From: Pelecanus crispus | Lineage: Eukaryota; Chordata; Aves; Pelecaniformes; Pelecanidae | Assembly (NCBI RefSeq): GCF_030463565.1 | Contig: NC_134644.1 | Span: forward strand, 103,226,765 to 103,290,764 | Direction of reading: 5' to 3' | DNA: 64,000 nucleotides | Shown: positions 35,901 through 50,900 of the stretch, one piece after another | How the letters are laid out: the number at the start of each line of letters is the position of its first letter | Position numbering within the stretch: position 1 is the stretch's first letter | The notes under the pieces: generated by a model | Databases searched by the model: none | The model's input: only the letters and a program-made list of their open reading frames with translations | Told to the model about the DNA's origin: nothing | Translations under genes and position numbers: made by a program

Positions 35901-38900
35901 CCTTCAGATAATATTAAAATTATACAACAGGCAACATTCCTCTATAAAGAATGGCCAGAACATAAAGCATAAAAGCAAGTAGAGATAAACTCCAAGCAAA
36001 CACAAGTTATTTTTAAGTATATGACATAAGAAAGGTAGAAGAAAAAATACTCCCAAGTTTTTAAATGCCAAACAATTAAGTACTCTTTTTTGCTTTACTT
36101 CTAACTTGATGCTCTGTAGTAATAGCAGCACCAAAAGATACTTCAAGGAAAGCCTGATATTGTAGTAGCACTATGCTTGCTGTGCCAAAACTGAAAGACA
36201 CTGGTTTGGAAGAGGCCTTTAAGAATTCAGTGTACAAACATAAGACACAATTTAGAAAGCAAGTACTGCTCCATATGAGTTACTCATCTGCCATACTTTC
36301 CATTATGTTTGATTTTACTTAGATTAGTACAGAACATTATCTCCTTTGTGCAGCCTTTTCTAGTTTGATGAAGTCTTCACAAAATTTTTCTCTTGACTTA
36401 CCTTCAGTCTTTTCACCTACAGGTTTTTCTACCTTACTACTAACCACCTTTTTCATCTGTGAAGTTAATATACAGTAATGGCAAGACTGATGCAAAACCC
36501 CAAGGCATGCCACAGTCATTTTGGCTTTGATGAAAACTCTGCATTCAATTCTACACTTTACTATAGACAGTTTGATCTGTAATGGCAGTTACCTCTCATG
36601 CAGTAACCACTTAATTTCTGTTAAGTAGCCTCTTCCCCAGAATCTTGTTACAAGGCCTTTGAATGCCTATGTAAATAACGTAAGCCTGTTCTTTTATCCA
36701 CCAATTAATTGTCAGACTTCAGGAATTGTAATACATTAGCAAGACATGCACTTAACAACAAACAGGAAGGAACAAAAGGAAAAAGCTAACTAAACCAAAA
36801 AGATACAGGTACATAGAAAAGGCATCTTAAAATCCTGCAGACTGTTGAAGGCTAGATTGCCTCATATGAGTGATCCTAAGCAATTAAATTCAGTTCCACC
36901 AAATTTTTCATTTCTTGATCTGTTCCAGTTTCATCACTCTACTCCTCCTATGAAGAGCATCCTAGTAGTATGTGCACATGAGTAAACCACCTTAACGGAA
37001 TGGACAAGAGGTTCTTGTGATACCGTATTTCATCCAATACGCTTATGGTTAACATAGTAATGAACATTGTGTAAAATCCAGATGCACTCCCCCATACTGT
37101 GAGGATTTAAATCCATTTCCAAGTTCCACCTGACTTAGAGACCAGGTCTTGCAGGTCTTGTCAATACTTATATGGTATTCAATATAGCATTGTATTATAT
37201 GATACAAAATCATTGGTATTATACAACACAAAATCAGTTTTCCTTGGAAGAAGAAAAAGGGGTGGATGAAAGGAGAGTCTATCCTGCCAGTTTAGATTAC
37301 TTCCTACTCCCTTCTTTTGTACTGTGTGTATACTAGATCATCCTTATAAATGTCGCTGTCAATTGTCAGTGAAATAGCTGAACTCCGAGGGCAACAAGGA
37401 CATACTATAAGCCATACTATCCAGAGTGGCTTACATAAAAGAATGTGGTAATAACCAAAGATCTTGTCCAGCCAGGCACATCACACCAAATTTCATCAGA
37501 TCTTAAGGCAACAGTAGGTATAACAGACAACAGAAGTACAGGAACTCACAGGCAACCAGCTGAAGCATAGCACAACTACACAGAAAAGGGGAAGCTTGTT
37601 AAAAATAAGTTAAAAAAAGAAACTGAAATGGTAAAGTGTTCATTTGTGGTACAAAATGACACACCATATCAGGGAATCAGGAGAAGCGACAAGACACTTA
37701 TCAAAAAAGATTCTGAAAGGACCGAAAAAAAAAAATCCAGTACAACTCAAACTGATTAAAGGTGGCAATTAGAACAAAAATACTTTAAAAAAACCAACAA
37801 CAACAACAAAAAAACCCCCAAAAACCCCAAACATGTTCTCTCAAGGAAAACAGAGAAGACAAGACAAGTTAAAACACAACCATAAGGTGGCAAGCCAAAG
37901 CAAGAAACGGTAACTTGTTAAAACTAAAAGCTAGAAGCTTTTCAAACACATCAAAAGAAAGATGACTAAGAAAGATCAGGCCACTCAACCTGGGGGGAGA
38001 GTAGAAGCCTGACTGCCATCCCAGAACCAATGCCAGATTTAAATAACCTCCTAAATAACGGTCCCCAAGCATGTTGAAGAAGCCTAACCAAAGAGGAATT
38101 TAAAAAAAACAACCAAACAAACCCCAACAAAAAACCCCCAACAAACCAAAAAATGAAAACCAATCACACAACCAACCAAAACCAAACTTATCATACAGAA
38201 CAAATTCCAAACAAAAGCAGGTATCACCTCAGACTCAGCCAAACCATAAGTGGAAAATACAACCTGCATCTTTTTATAGCTGTGTGCACCCCTTACAGAA
38301 GGAGCGGTATTTGGGCCAGACATAGTGCTATCAAATACAGGAAAATTCCCACTACAATTAATGGCTGCATGTATGCCCAGTGTCAACACATACACAACAC
38401 AGGACTGAGAAGGATAAAAGCATCTTCTCTTGCTCACCTGTTGGCAATTTTCCAGCCTTTCGACTTCCAAAAAGATCAAAATGAACTAAAACAGTGTGCT
38501 TATATATACATCCAAACTTTCAGAATTTCAAAGATCAGAAGTAAAAAAGGGGAAGAAACAACTTTTGCTCACAGTAAAGTTCAACCAAGGCCAGATAAAT
38601 TAGAGTTCAAGGGGCTCTTCAGTTCAGAAGATAAATTACAAGCTGTATAAGGCTAGCAGTTTAACACAAAAAGGACCTTGATTTCTGCTCAGTGTTGAAG
38701 AAACTGAAGCTGGGGAACATATAAAGTTCATTATTTGTGAATTTTTCAATTTATTCAAATACAGACTGGCATACTACAGTTCACTGTAAAGCCTGGGTAC
38801 AACTGCAACTCGCAGGATTTTCTACAGAACCGGTTACCAAACTATTCCAACTTATCTCCAGGGCAATCTTTCTCTACTTCAATTCAACTACTAGGAAAAA

Positions 38901-41900
38901 AAAAAAAGATCATTTCAATTTGAGATTTGAGATGCAAATTGCAAGTGCAACCCAGTGTTTTTAATAAACTAGGAATATAACCCAAGCTTTACCCATATCT
39001 TCATTTGGAATATTTTTTTTTTCCCTCTTTTCTTCATACTACCTCTGCTTTCACAGCCAGTTAACCCGAGCCTGGCCTTCTTAATGTTCAGCAATTTTAT
39101 ATGGCCAGACCTGTATGTCTGGCTTGACATACCTTGAGACTTTTTCCTTCCTTACCTTCCCTGAAATGCTGGCTTCATGATATCACACTACATGAAATTC
39201 CAAAGTCAGCAATTCATTTCAAAAAAATAATGCCAAACTAAAACCAAACAAAAACCCAAAAGCCTTCCTGCAAACCCAATCTGTTACACACAACAGTTGT
39301 ACTTGTTATATCCTGACTTCTCACACCAAACAGCTCCCTATGTCTAACACTTGTACAGTCATAATATAAAAATAAATTATCAACTTTCTCATTTTCTGCA
39401 TACCAATCCACTACGCATGCAAAATTCTGAACATACAACAGAATGTGACTGTTGTACTATTACGCAAAGTGAGAGAAAATAGTACAGGCAATATTGTGAC
39501 ATTCTGAATCTACTCTTCAACAAAAATATTTTCAAAATGTTTTACATTGTTAATAAGCAGAACTGTGAACTAATCCAGAAAATATTCCACAGGCTGCTCA
39601 AAAAACACGCCTTTAAATCAGCTATAATCTTTATAGGCTGCTGAAAACATTAAAAGGATATCAAATTTGGTATTTTACTTCACTATCAGATGTTTAGGAA
39701 AAAGACATACAAAACATGGTGGACAAATAACCCCAGCTTCTAGTAGTCATCTGTATAGGAACTTCCAGAACCAGAGACTATTTGTAGCACTGTGTTTTAG
39801 AATCATTGATGGACCAAATTTTTTACAGTGTATCTCAGCTCTGATGAATTCATTTTATATATCTGGTAGTGAATGCCACAATTTTGTGTATGTTTTAAAG
39901 AGTATTTCCATTTACTTTCAGCTGTTCTACCACTGAGTGCTTTCTATCTCTTCTGCTATGGAAAGTAACAGACTTCCCTTACTACGCATTTCCAGAACAC
40001 TCATGATTTTACTGACCTTCAAAACAACCCTCCATTTTTTATTTCCTTCCTTTTTTTTTTCCCCTCCCTTTTTCTTTTTCCTTCTTTCTTTCCCAAGCTG
40101 AAGAGCTTTCACCTATTTAGTTTTGGAAGGCCAGGGCAGATAGCCCCTTTTCTCTCCTTGGACTACTCCTACTTGTGACATTCTCCAAGCAAATGACAGT
40201 CCAGTCACAAGAGTCTGGAGTTCACATCAAGAATATAATATCTCATGATGGTTTAATTTTTAGACAGAAAAAGAAGCTGCTAACAGCTACATTTATCCCT
40301 TGTGTTAAGAAAAATAAATCCTGTAATTGTTGGTCTTATAGGTTTGTACATCACAAATCTTCAAGGGGTGAAAAATGAAGCAGGTTCTCTTTGTGTTGTC
40401 AGCACTCAAAAATCTAATACAAACCAGACTGTTGCAACATATTACTTTAAAAAATTTATTTCTTCCTTGAGAAAAACTTAGCAAGAAGCTGCATAGAGTT
40501 AACCCTGTTCATAACAATGTTTGCCTAATTGCCACACTTAGAGCATTCACAGAAATAAACAGTGCACAATATAGTTCTCATCTCCATTTTTGTATATGGT
40601 CCAAAACCTAAACGAATGGATGCTTTTTAACTCCAGCACTTCAGTAATTCCACTTATACTGATCCTCATGCCTTTGATGCTATAAAAATGACAAAAAAAG
40701 TCTGGAATTTCAAAGTTGAGTGCTGAGCCTCCAACCAGTGCTTCTGCAGAATCACATATAAAACTTCAGAGAGCATAGGCACAGAGCACAGCAGTTTTTC
40801 TGAAGTTAGATTTAGTTGGCCACTGAAAATACAACAAATAGTGTGAGATAGACCAGTAAGCTACTGCAAACCCACATCCTCAAGGCTATTCTTCAGCAAC
40901 TAGCATTACTGTATCACATACAGTAGCAGAGATCACATTCTGATACTGTCAAAGCCTGCAAGAAAAAAAAAAATCTGATTTTGACTATCTAGAAGATGAC
41001 AAAAGGTGAAATGGACACAGAAGACTATCTGTAATATCTTTTGCCTTCACCAGCATGCTGGAAAAAAGGATTCATTTCTCAAAAGCAAAAATGTAATCCT
41101 CATATGCCAAGCTGATAAGAGTTACTGCTTTAACAGTATGACATGCTCCAACAAAGGGAAAGTAATCCTGGCAAGGACTTGACAGAGAAAACATAAGGCA
41201 GACAGATGTTTGCAAGTTCCATGTCTAACACTCTACACTGTAATTGGTTTGAGCATCTACTGTAAATATAAAAACATGTCTTTAAATGTTTGTGTAAGTG
41301 GAGAAGAAAAACAAAGTTATTAGAAAAATGCAAACCACACTATGACATTTTGGTATTTCTACAGGAAGTCTGCCTTTCTGGGCTTGCCACAAAAGGAACT
41401 TCAAAGCTCCTGGCTAGTGTCACATATGTATTTATAATGCTGAGTTCAAATACCAGAAAGATCAGAAAAATGAAATGCTCAAATCAGGAATGCTGACAGA
41501 ACTTCAGTTCTGAGATGCTTCCAGTTTTGAAAAACATGGGGGTAAAAGCATCCAGTTTCCATCAGGTTTCAGTCTAAATGTCTGCCATATGAATAAAAAA
41601 ATTAACAAAGTTGCAATATTTTAACTTGGTTTTTTCCAAATGGTAGCATCAAAAGCACATTCTTCCCTATTTTGAAGATAGTCTCTGTAAGAGAAATGAA
41701 CAAACTAAAGCAAAACAAATTGTGTTGATATGTTAGTAAGTGTCCAACAGGTCTGTGTAATCTAAGTAGCTTACATCTGTAATTATGGGTGAGGTTACTT
41801 CAGACTTGCAAAAAAAGCTTGCAGTGCAGATTTTCACAATTAGCTGCCTGCACTACCGTTAGCTTATTTGTGTACGGAATGAATAGTGCTAAGTACATGC

Positions 41901-44900
41901 AACTAATTAGAAGATGAGCTACCAACACGCTCCTTTTAAATATATTTGCACCCTAATAGAATCATAGAATAGAATCATTTAGGTTGGAAAAGACCTTTAC
42001 AATCATCCTGTCCAACCATTAACCTACACTACCAAGTCCACCACTAAACCAATTAAGGGTAGAGTAGCAATTTTGTGTTTCCTGGCTTGGTGGCTGGATT
42101 ATTTTTAATGAAAGTAAAAACTAGGAATCATTAAGGCTGGAAAGGATCTCTAAGATCATCAGTCCAACCATCAACCCAACACCACCATGTCCACTAAACC
42201 ATGTCCCAGACTGCCACGTCTGCCCGTTTTTTGAACACTTCCAGGGATGGTAACTCCACCACCTCTCTAGCCAGCCTGTTCCAATGCTTGGCTACCCTTT
42301 CCATTAAGAAATTTTTCCTAATATCCGATCTAAACCTCCACTGGCACAGTTAGGTAACAAACTAACAAATTTTGCTTTGCAAAGTAGGAGTGGAAGAGTT
42401 ACCTACTTTTTCTTTAAAGCAGTATTTCCATACCCTGAACAGTACTTTGATTACTTAACAACTATCAGATGTCTTCCAGAATAAAAGTGCTAATGAAAAT
42501 TAGGTGTTCAAGAATCTATTCAACAGGCAAAAGGCTACAACCCCACAATGAAGAGGGACAACTAATATTTTTGTTAGGGGAAAAAAAACCCAAACAAACC
42601 ACACATGGGTATCAGTAAATTAGAAACTATGATGCAGAAAAACAATATGGAAAGGTAAAGACAGAAAAAGTTGCAATTGATGCAGCCAAGAAGCACAAGA
42701 CTGTTTTTAAAGCATAAGAAAAATATAAACAGTGACATACCTTATTACTAACTGAGGATAGTAAAATTGGCAAGAGGCAAAAAAAGCCATCCTATGCAAT
42801 AAATACATTAGAAAACAATTAAGATGACACATCTTACAAATAAAATCAAGTACTTTCCAATGCTTTAACAGTGGTAGAAATGCTTTATCACTTAGAAATT
42901 TTTAGAAGTAAATACTTGTGATGGCAAGGTCAGATGATTTGTTCCTAAAAGTTCTAGAAGGCCTGGGATTGAAGCCTCAAGTCTACACATTGACAATTTT
43001 ACAACACTACTGTAGTTCCAAAGTAAATAATGACTTAATACTTTGAAGATATTAAAAAAAAATTAAAAATGTAACAACATAGGCCAGAAAGCTTGACACT
43101 CAACTAGAAAATATATAGAAGAAACAGTAAGTGCTGAAACTAACAAATTAACACATCAAAATAATCCATGTTGACTGCCAGTGTAAGGTGTAACAGCTCA
43201 TGCACATGAAGACCAAAATGACAGCTTTGCAATTGTAAGTAATACTTACAAAAGTGAGCCAATATATGTATCTACATGGCATGACTTACTAGCATGGTGG
43301 TATTGGAACTGTATTAGAGCAATAAAGAACACATGAAGTGAATTAAAAAAATCAAGATGTCACCAAATTTTATTTATTTATTTTAAAGAGAGAACCTGCA
43401 TAGACTGTTGCCATATTTAAAAGCACTCAGCATTTTCAGTGATTTGAAAGTGACTCTAAAACACACTTCCCGATAGCATGCTGTAGACGAGATGGATAAC
43501 AACTAAACAGAGTAGCAGTCAGTCACTCAAACCAAACAGCCTGTACGAGAAAATCAAATGCATAGCATATTGATAGGGAGTAAGTAGGGGTCCATACTTG
43601 AAACACCATATTAATCTAATCTGCACATACCTTTTGTGCAGAATAAGAAAATGATCCAAAGACAAGCCACTGCTGCTGAATAATTACTCCATGCTTGGCT
43701 ATCCTGCATGAGTAATTCCAGTTCTGATTACAGAGATAATCCCCAAAACAGAAGAAACAGCGAGCTGAGTGACTCTAACAAGACTGCACATGATTCTAGT
43801 TTTTGCCGCAATACTACTGAATAAATATCTGTCAATGAGAAAAAAGGTTGAAGATCACAGACACTAAAATACTGGTAATTGCACAGATGAGATTAAGAAA
43901 CCCTTTTAGAAAGAAACTTTGGATTTTTACAGATGCTGTAAAGTGATCACCTACTAAGGCCTGGATCTTGCTCATCCTCCTGATGAGGACTGCAACAGAA
44001 GATATCACTACCAGTTAGCACTGCAGGAAGCAAATAGCCACAGGCTCAACTGGAAGGTCTGTAGAAGTTGAGCACCTTAAATTCATTTTCTACCATGACA
44101 GAGTGTCCTCTAAAATTTGGAAATGTATCACCTGGATTTTTGTGGACTTTAGTGACAGACCAGTGGACAAATACTGAAACACTATCAGTCAAGAAGAGAT
44201 CAGCTCATATTACATTTGACTCAGTTAAAACATAAACTAAGCTTAGTTTAGAAAAAAGTCTCTGAAATGAGGTCCTGAAAAGCAGCAGGAAAGGGTGCTT
44301 GCAGAATAGTAATCCGGACTGAGTAACTTCTGGTCACAACATTCACATCAATGAGATGATCATCCCCAACATGGTCCAGGAAAAACAAACCAGTGTGTTC
44401 ATACTCAAATGGACGGTACATGGCAGCAGAAAAGATGAATAACAAAGCTGGTGGGTTAACAGTTGAATGCATCTTCAAAAGTATACAATCCTTGTCATAC
44501 TGGATGAGAAGGAATACAACAAAGACATGTAGAGTGCTACAGCAGTTTAAAAATGGCACTTCCTTTGTTATTGCTCTGGCTGTCTGAGGGAACCTGAAGC
44601 ACAAGAGAACAGTTATGCTTGAAGTACTTGGCCTGAAACAGAGAGCCAAAAGGCCAGGCGCACTTTGGATTTCACTTTTTGGGCAAGTAAACTCATCTGT
44701 CCTGCAAGAAACTAATGTCCACCCTCCAGGAATGACAGCATCTCCTTTGTCAAACATTCAATTTACGTACAAGTGAACAGGAACTATCTAGAGACCCCCA
44801 TCACTCACATCTGTGGCGGCCCACAGAAAACCTAAACAAATAAGGCTAAACTAAAAATTCTCCATAGAGTCAACAAGTGGAAGCAGCATAAGAATCAGGC

Positions 44901-47900
44901 ATCCTATCAAGTGCTTTGTTCAACTCTTAACAGAAGCCATTCACAAGTCAAGATTATGATGAAGGCAAACAGATTTCAGGAGTGGAAATCATACCTGTTG
45001 TTGAACTCAGCAAGTTCTATCAATTCCCCTTGAAATCAGGGGGAAGACACAAGGTTTTGCCACAACACTGGTTCTAGACTCAAATGCATACAGCCACCTC
45101 TGCTGCTGTAAAATATCCAGTAGCATTAGACACTTCTTCCAGAAAAATATGATGGGGAGGAAGGGGAAAGCAGACATCTAAACAGATCCTGAAGTGACCT
45201 CTTGACATCAGAATAGTACACGGTCACTAACTCAATCTTCAAGAAAAGGAGACAAATCTAGATGCACCAGTAATACTGTCCTTTATTCAGCAATGCAGGG
45301 TGCAATGCTAGCACCAAATAGCACCTGAGGTGCTAGAGTTGCAACTGCTACAGCTCCAGAACAGACTGACAGCATCTGAGCTGATATCTCCTACGCCAAA
45401 AGCCACATGAATGAACTGGGAGAGTCTGGAGAACTGCCACTACAAGTAAGCATCTGGAAGTGGTCAGAAGTAAATAAATTTTGGCTACGTTGATGTTATT
45501 TTAACTGGTCTACAGTAATCCACAGTACCCAGGAGTCAGCATTCTGGTTTATTCCCATCTGCATTTTAACTTCAGAACTTTGACATCCAAACACATTTAT
45601 TTTCCTTTCACTTCAACACAGCATCTGCAGCCCTTTCTTCGTCTCAAAGCGAGCCATATTTGCTATCCCCTATTCTGACAGTCTTTCCTTTAGACCTGCA
45701 TCCCAGTTCTGTTACCCCAAATGCCTAATTCTTCAGAGGTGGGAGGGAGAAACAAAAGAAAGAGGAAAATAATCTCTTTCCTCTTACGCACAAATGGAAG
45801 GGAAGGTTTTCAACACACAGGTTGTTGTAAACTTCTGTAGTCTTTCAAAATTTCCCCTTATACCACACAATCTCTGTCATCCGACTGGCGTTCTGAATGA
45901 AGGTTTCATAACACAACCTTCTACCCAAAGTCTGAGGACAACACTATATGTAGTGCCAGCTGACTGTCTTAAATTAACTACAAAGGTCTTTGAGGCCACC
46001 GCAACTTTAGGACAGGTTGATTCACACAGATCCTTTTGTTTTTTCTTTTGTACAATGGATCAAATATTGATCTATTGTTATATTATAGGCCCAACATCCT
46101 TAAGGAAAGTCACAGAGTGGGGTTCTGCTTATAATCCAGAAAAGAATTACTAGTGTCTGTCTACAAATTGGCCTTTGGTTCAAACTGGTAACTTAGAAAC
46201 AGAAGAGAAGTTAGAAAAAAAGGAAATTAAGATTTCACAAGTTCTTTCAGAATTAGGGCTAGAAAGATTCATAAATGCTTCAAGAGTTATTAATGATCAT
46301 AGACCTGAGGGTTCTCTGTAAATACCGAGAAGAACTTCTACTGACTAATGGAAGATTTACTGAGAGGACAAAAAAATGAATGAACAAGAGAAGTTAATTA
46401 GAAATGCAACAAAAGAGAATGAAGGTCTGCCTATTCAATGTTAGCTTTATTATACACTATAGACAAGTGGTGTTAAGCATCTTCACATTAACATTCAACT
46501 TCAGTTAGCTGTTTGCATTGTGTCAGTGCTCTATTTCCAACACAGGCAGCTTTCCTGTGCTTTACTGTTTGAAATAACCACAGACTAACAATGAATACAT
46601 GAAACTATCCTTAACCTCATTAAAAAAAAAAGTCATAGCTTAAAATGCAACCTCAATAGCACAACATTCAGTTACATTAACTTCATAAAATTCAACTATA
46701 CCTTTTTTCCCCAGAGGAGTAAATACCCACAGGAGCAAGCAGAACTGGCTTGTTACATGAAGACATGTTAAAAAAACTAAGCAACTCCTGCAGTTCCTGC
46801 TGTATTTGTGGCTCCCTGGCTTCCTCATAGAGGAAGGCAACTTCTATATAGAACATTCTGTATACACTACTGCAGACTATAAGCTTCTTTGCAAGCAGGC
46901 AACTACACTGACTTGATTTCATGACATTTTCTTGATCCTAAAATTAAAATCACACATCTATTTTTATTGCATATTACAACATACTTACTCTGCCATTACA
47001 CGTCTGACGTTATTGGCATATAACACCGGATTTTTTCTTTCTTCTTCTGAAGGAATATACACAGGTAGAAACTGCATACAGAGAACTGAATTATATCAAG
47101 AATATTTAACATTTTAAACGATCTCTATTACAGCACTATGGTGAAAGATGTATAAAGTTTGTTGCTACTTACAAAATTGTATTAACAAAAGGGCTATAGA
47201 AAAAGTAAAAATTGAACTTTTAAATGCTTAAGGATGCATCATACTTCTAGAAATTCATATAACAGTGGCTCTTCTCATTTCTTACCTCATGGAGTATAGA
47301 GTTTTATCTTCCTTTCTTAAGTGGGACCAGGAATTTTTAAATAATTTAAAAGTATTAGCATTTTCTTGCACAAACTTTTCTCTTACATCCCGTATTGTTC
47401 AGCTCTTTTCAGATAACCAAGAAAAGCACCTGCTACATGAATGTTGTTCTATAGCTTAGAGAATTCAAATTCTCAGGACATCAGGTATTTACTGTTCCCC
47501 CTTCACATTTTGAAATCACATGACTGCTTTATGTACATATCAGAAGTGTTTTTATCTTCTGTTGTTGGAGGTTTTGAAAAATTTATCCTTCAAATTGGAC
47601 ACTGGATATTTATAATACTCAATTGAAATAAAAATTCTAAATAAATACAGATGGTCACAGAACAGTTGAGGCTCGAAGAGGAAAATTAAATCAGAACTGC
47701 TAGAGACCTGCAACAGAAAAGGCAGCTTTGAGAATGGGATGGCCTATATTAAAAGACCTGCCAGCTTTTGGCTATGTTTTTAAGCATTCATTGAAATCTG
47801 ATGTAAGCCCCAAGATCACGGCCAGTTTCACCTATAAAAATCCTCAAAGCATCCCATTTCTGCCAAGTAACTAACTTCTCAGATAGAAGAAACACAAAGG

Positions 47901-50900
47901 GATCACTCCAATTCCCCGCCTTGCTCAGTACCTAGACAGACTATTCCCTTAGCAGTGCAACGCAGTGAGATAATTTATGCACTAAGTGAACAAAATGTTC
48001 ATAAACCTGTGGAAAGCTTCTGAAGTAGAAAACAAATTTGTAATAAGCTTAGTTATATTTCATATAATTACCTATTGGTAATACAAAATGGGAATTATGA
48101 TCCAAAAATTTCATGCTGGTCTTTAAAAAAGTAAGAAAGAATTGTAGAATAAAGTTTATCATTTAAGCAAATACTTCTCAATAACTATGAAGTTAGCTGT
48201 ATTTTCAGAATTGCATAATGGTATGATCAGCAGTACCCAAAATGCTGCCATTGGATGTTTGTCTAACTGTTTCTTAGAAGTATTCAGTGATGGACAAATC
48301 TTTAATTTTGGGTTTTGCTACGGTCTCCCCTATATGCACCACTGCAGTTGAAAACATACAACTCCCGTCTTCTAGGTTTATGAGCAGGTACGCCAGCCTG
48401 ATGTGATGTAATATACAAAAGGACAAAGACTGTGAAGCTAACAGAGACAGAAAGACTGATCCTTCAAGTTCCAATTGGGCCCAACTCTATTTCTTTTACT
48501 TTGAGTTGCAAATTGCTATCAAGTCATTCATCCAAAACACAGGACAAGTTTGAATATGAGACAATTTCAGAAGTGTTCTACGTGTCTGTGCCTAACTGGA
48601 CAGAAATAGCACGATCATTTCAGCACTGCTAACAAAACTGAGAAGAACTCTCAGCTGCTGCAGACTGTGATGGACGTATGAACACCGAAGCTGACAGGAC
48701 AGCAAAACAAAGTGACATGAGCCAAAACAAATGTGCAGGTGATCACACACCCCTTCTTCTTCACAAGATTGGTTGCATGCCAGTTCCAAGTCAGGATGGA
48801 TGGATGGATAGGTGGGCCAATATTTATAGTAATCTATTACAAAATCTACACAGATGCTTGCTTCTCAATATACATGCTAGATGACATGAATTCTATGCCA
48901 GAACATAGATTATATGCTGAGGAGCCCAGACTAACAAACTTTGGATTCTGATTGCTCGCTGTTAGACCTTATGAGCTATCGTTTAATCAAAAACATACTG
49001 AACTTGTGTTGTTTTGCTGTACATCTCCCTGAGTTATTGGCTCTTCAGCAGCAATTCTGTTATCAAGGTTGGTATCTATTTGCCAGTATTCCTGTGCTGA
49101 TGGAACAAAGCAGGAATAAAAGCCAAGCTTTGGAGACTAGGGGGAAAACATGACTTTGAACACAGAACAACTCATTTTTCCTCTACGTTCCTCTATCTGC
49201 AGCACTTCCTTAAAAAAACAGATTCAACAAGTAGCTCTCAAGTACTCTGCCTCATACTTGTGAGCAGCCTGGTAAACAGCTCTGCTCCTCTACTCTCTGC
49301 CAGTTCCTGCTTTAGTATGGAGTATTATTTCAGAAAGTCACTAGCACCTTTTTTTTTTTTAAAAAAAAAAAAAAAAAGACGACCAAAGATTGTAACTTAT
49401 CCTTGTGCAAGTTCTGTATGTGCTACTGAAACTCAGCATCCTGCCAATCAGCTGTTTTTTCTTATCCCTGTGTGAGGCAGTCACTCCCTGACTCCCTGGC
49501 CCTTCTACCAAAAACAGGCCATTGGTCTGGAAACAAGATTTTTACTTTTTTTTTAAATATACTATTGATAGCTGAAAACATGCACCTAAATTGGTAAGAC
49601 AAACCACAGATTTCTACAGTAGACAACTGTTCAGTGGCTGGTATTTTGTGCATTCATTATTTTTGAGAAGAATTTGTAGTGTAAATAAGCATAAACAGAC
49701 CATAGCAATGATATGAATGTGATTAGCATATGTTATATGTTACAATAGTAACATCTATGTGTATGTAAATATGTAATAGTTCTTCCTACTAATTTACCCT
49801 GCCAGAGATAAGTAGCTACTTCATTATTAAAAAAATGTAAGCAAAAGAACTGCAGAACATTTGTCAAATATCCTATATAACACCTTTAAAACACCACACT
49901 TCTCCACAAAAATGTAATTACTCTCTGTAAGATGCATATGGACAGCAATTTAAAAGGAAAGGTTTTAATTGTTTTCGCATTTTCACTACAATAGTCTTCA
50001 GCCTTAGGATCACAGAGTGTTTTCCTCAAAACAAAGTTAAGAATATACATAAACTTAGATTTTGTGCTTTCCAATTTCACATTCTGAACAGTGCAGCCTA
50101 ATAAAAAAATTACCCAGACATACTAAATAACCTATCTGGCCTATAAGGAACCACTTAAAATGATTTTTCTCTAGAAGACAGTCCTTAGTTTGTACATCAG
50201 CATTCACACATTTGAATATCTAACACACACTAGCTAGTCAGTATACTAGCTGGAACAGCAATCAGGCGATTAAAAGACAAGAAAGTTGTTCACAAAAGAC
50301 TCTTTAAACAGAGTAAGAAATCTATGTACTTGATTTAAAAAGAAAGTAAAGTCTTAAGCCAAGTGGAAAACTGTATTTTGTTACTCCATTTTTAGGCTAC
50401 GTTTTCAGATACAGAAGCCATTTGTCTAAAATGTAAGTGGCATTTTAATCTGTTTTTACAGACTGTGTTAACATATAATGTTTGAATACAAACTTTCACT
50501 GCAGAATTAAGTACAATATTATGTACTCTTGATATTGCTCAGAATACACTGGGGTTTTTTACTGACCTCAATTTCCACAGAATTGTGAAACTGACACAAA
50601 GTAAGCCACAGAATTTCTAACCTAGAAGGGAAAAAAAAAAGGAAAAGGATGGAGAAAAAAAATTTACATGTAGTGAAACAGTAGTACATTATGCTCCAAA
50701 GTCTTCAAGTAAAATTCCTACTTGTAGGTATGATCATATTCAGATACAAAATTAACAGAAAAGGTCTTTGAGAGTACTTCTATACATTACATTCTGTACG
50801 GTGGAACAAAAGCAATTTACACTCAAGTTGCATCTTAAAAGATACCCAAAAGCAGGAAGACAAGCAGTAATACGATATACAAGTTACTAATACATACATT

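Larger units (their letters stand above)
35482..46988 (-). other. LPCAT1: LPCAT1 intron 9
   Basis: The largest intron, 11.5 kb. It holds A/C-only tracts (37786-37832, 38102-38187), a 53-nt pyrimidine run (40042-40094) and two CR1 tails (41957-42356). An unassigned 169-codon minus-strand open frame lies at 44248-44757, the longest outside the CpG island. Otherwise it is AT-rich unique sequence. Confidence 0.8.
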
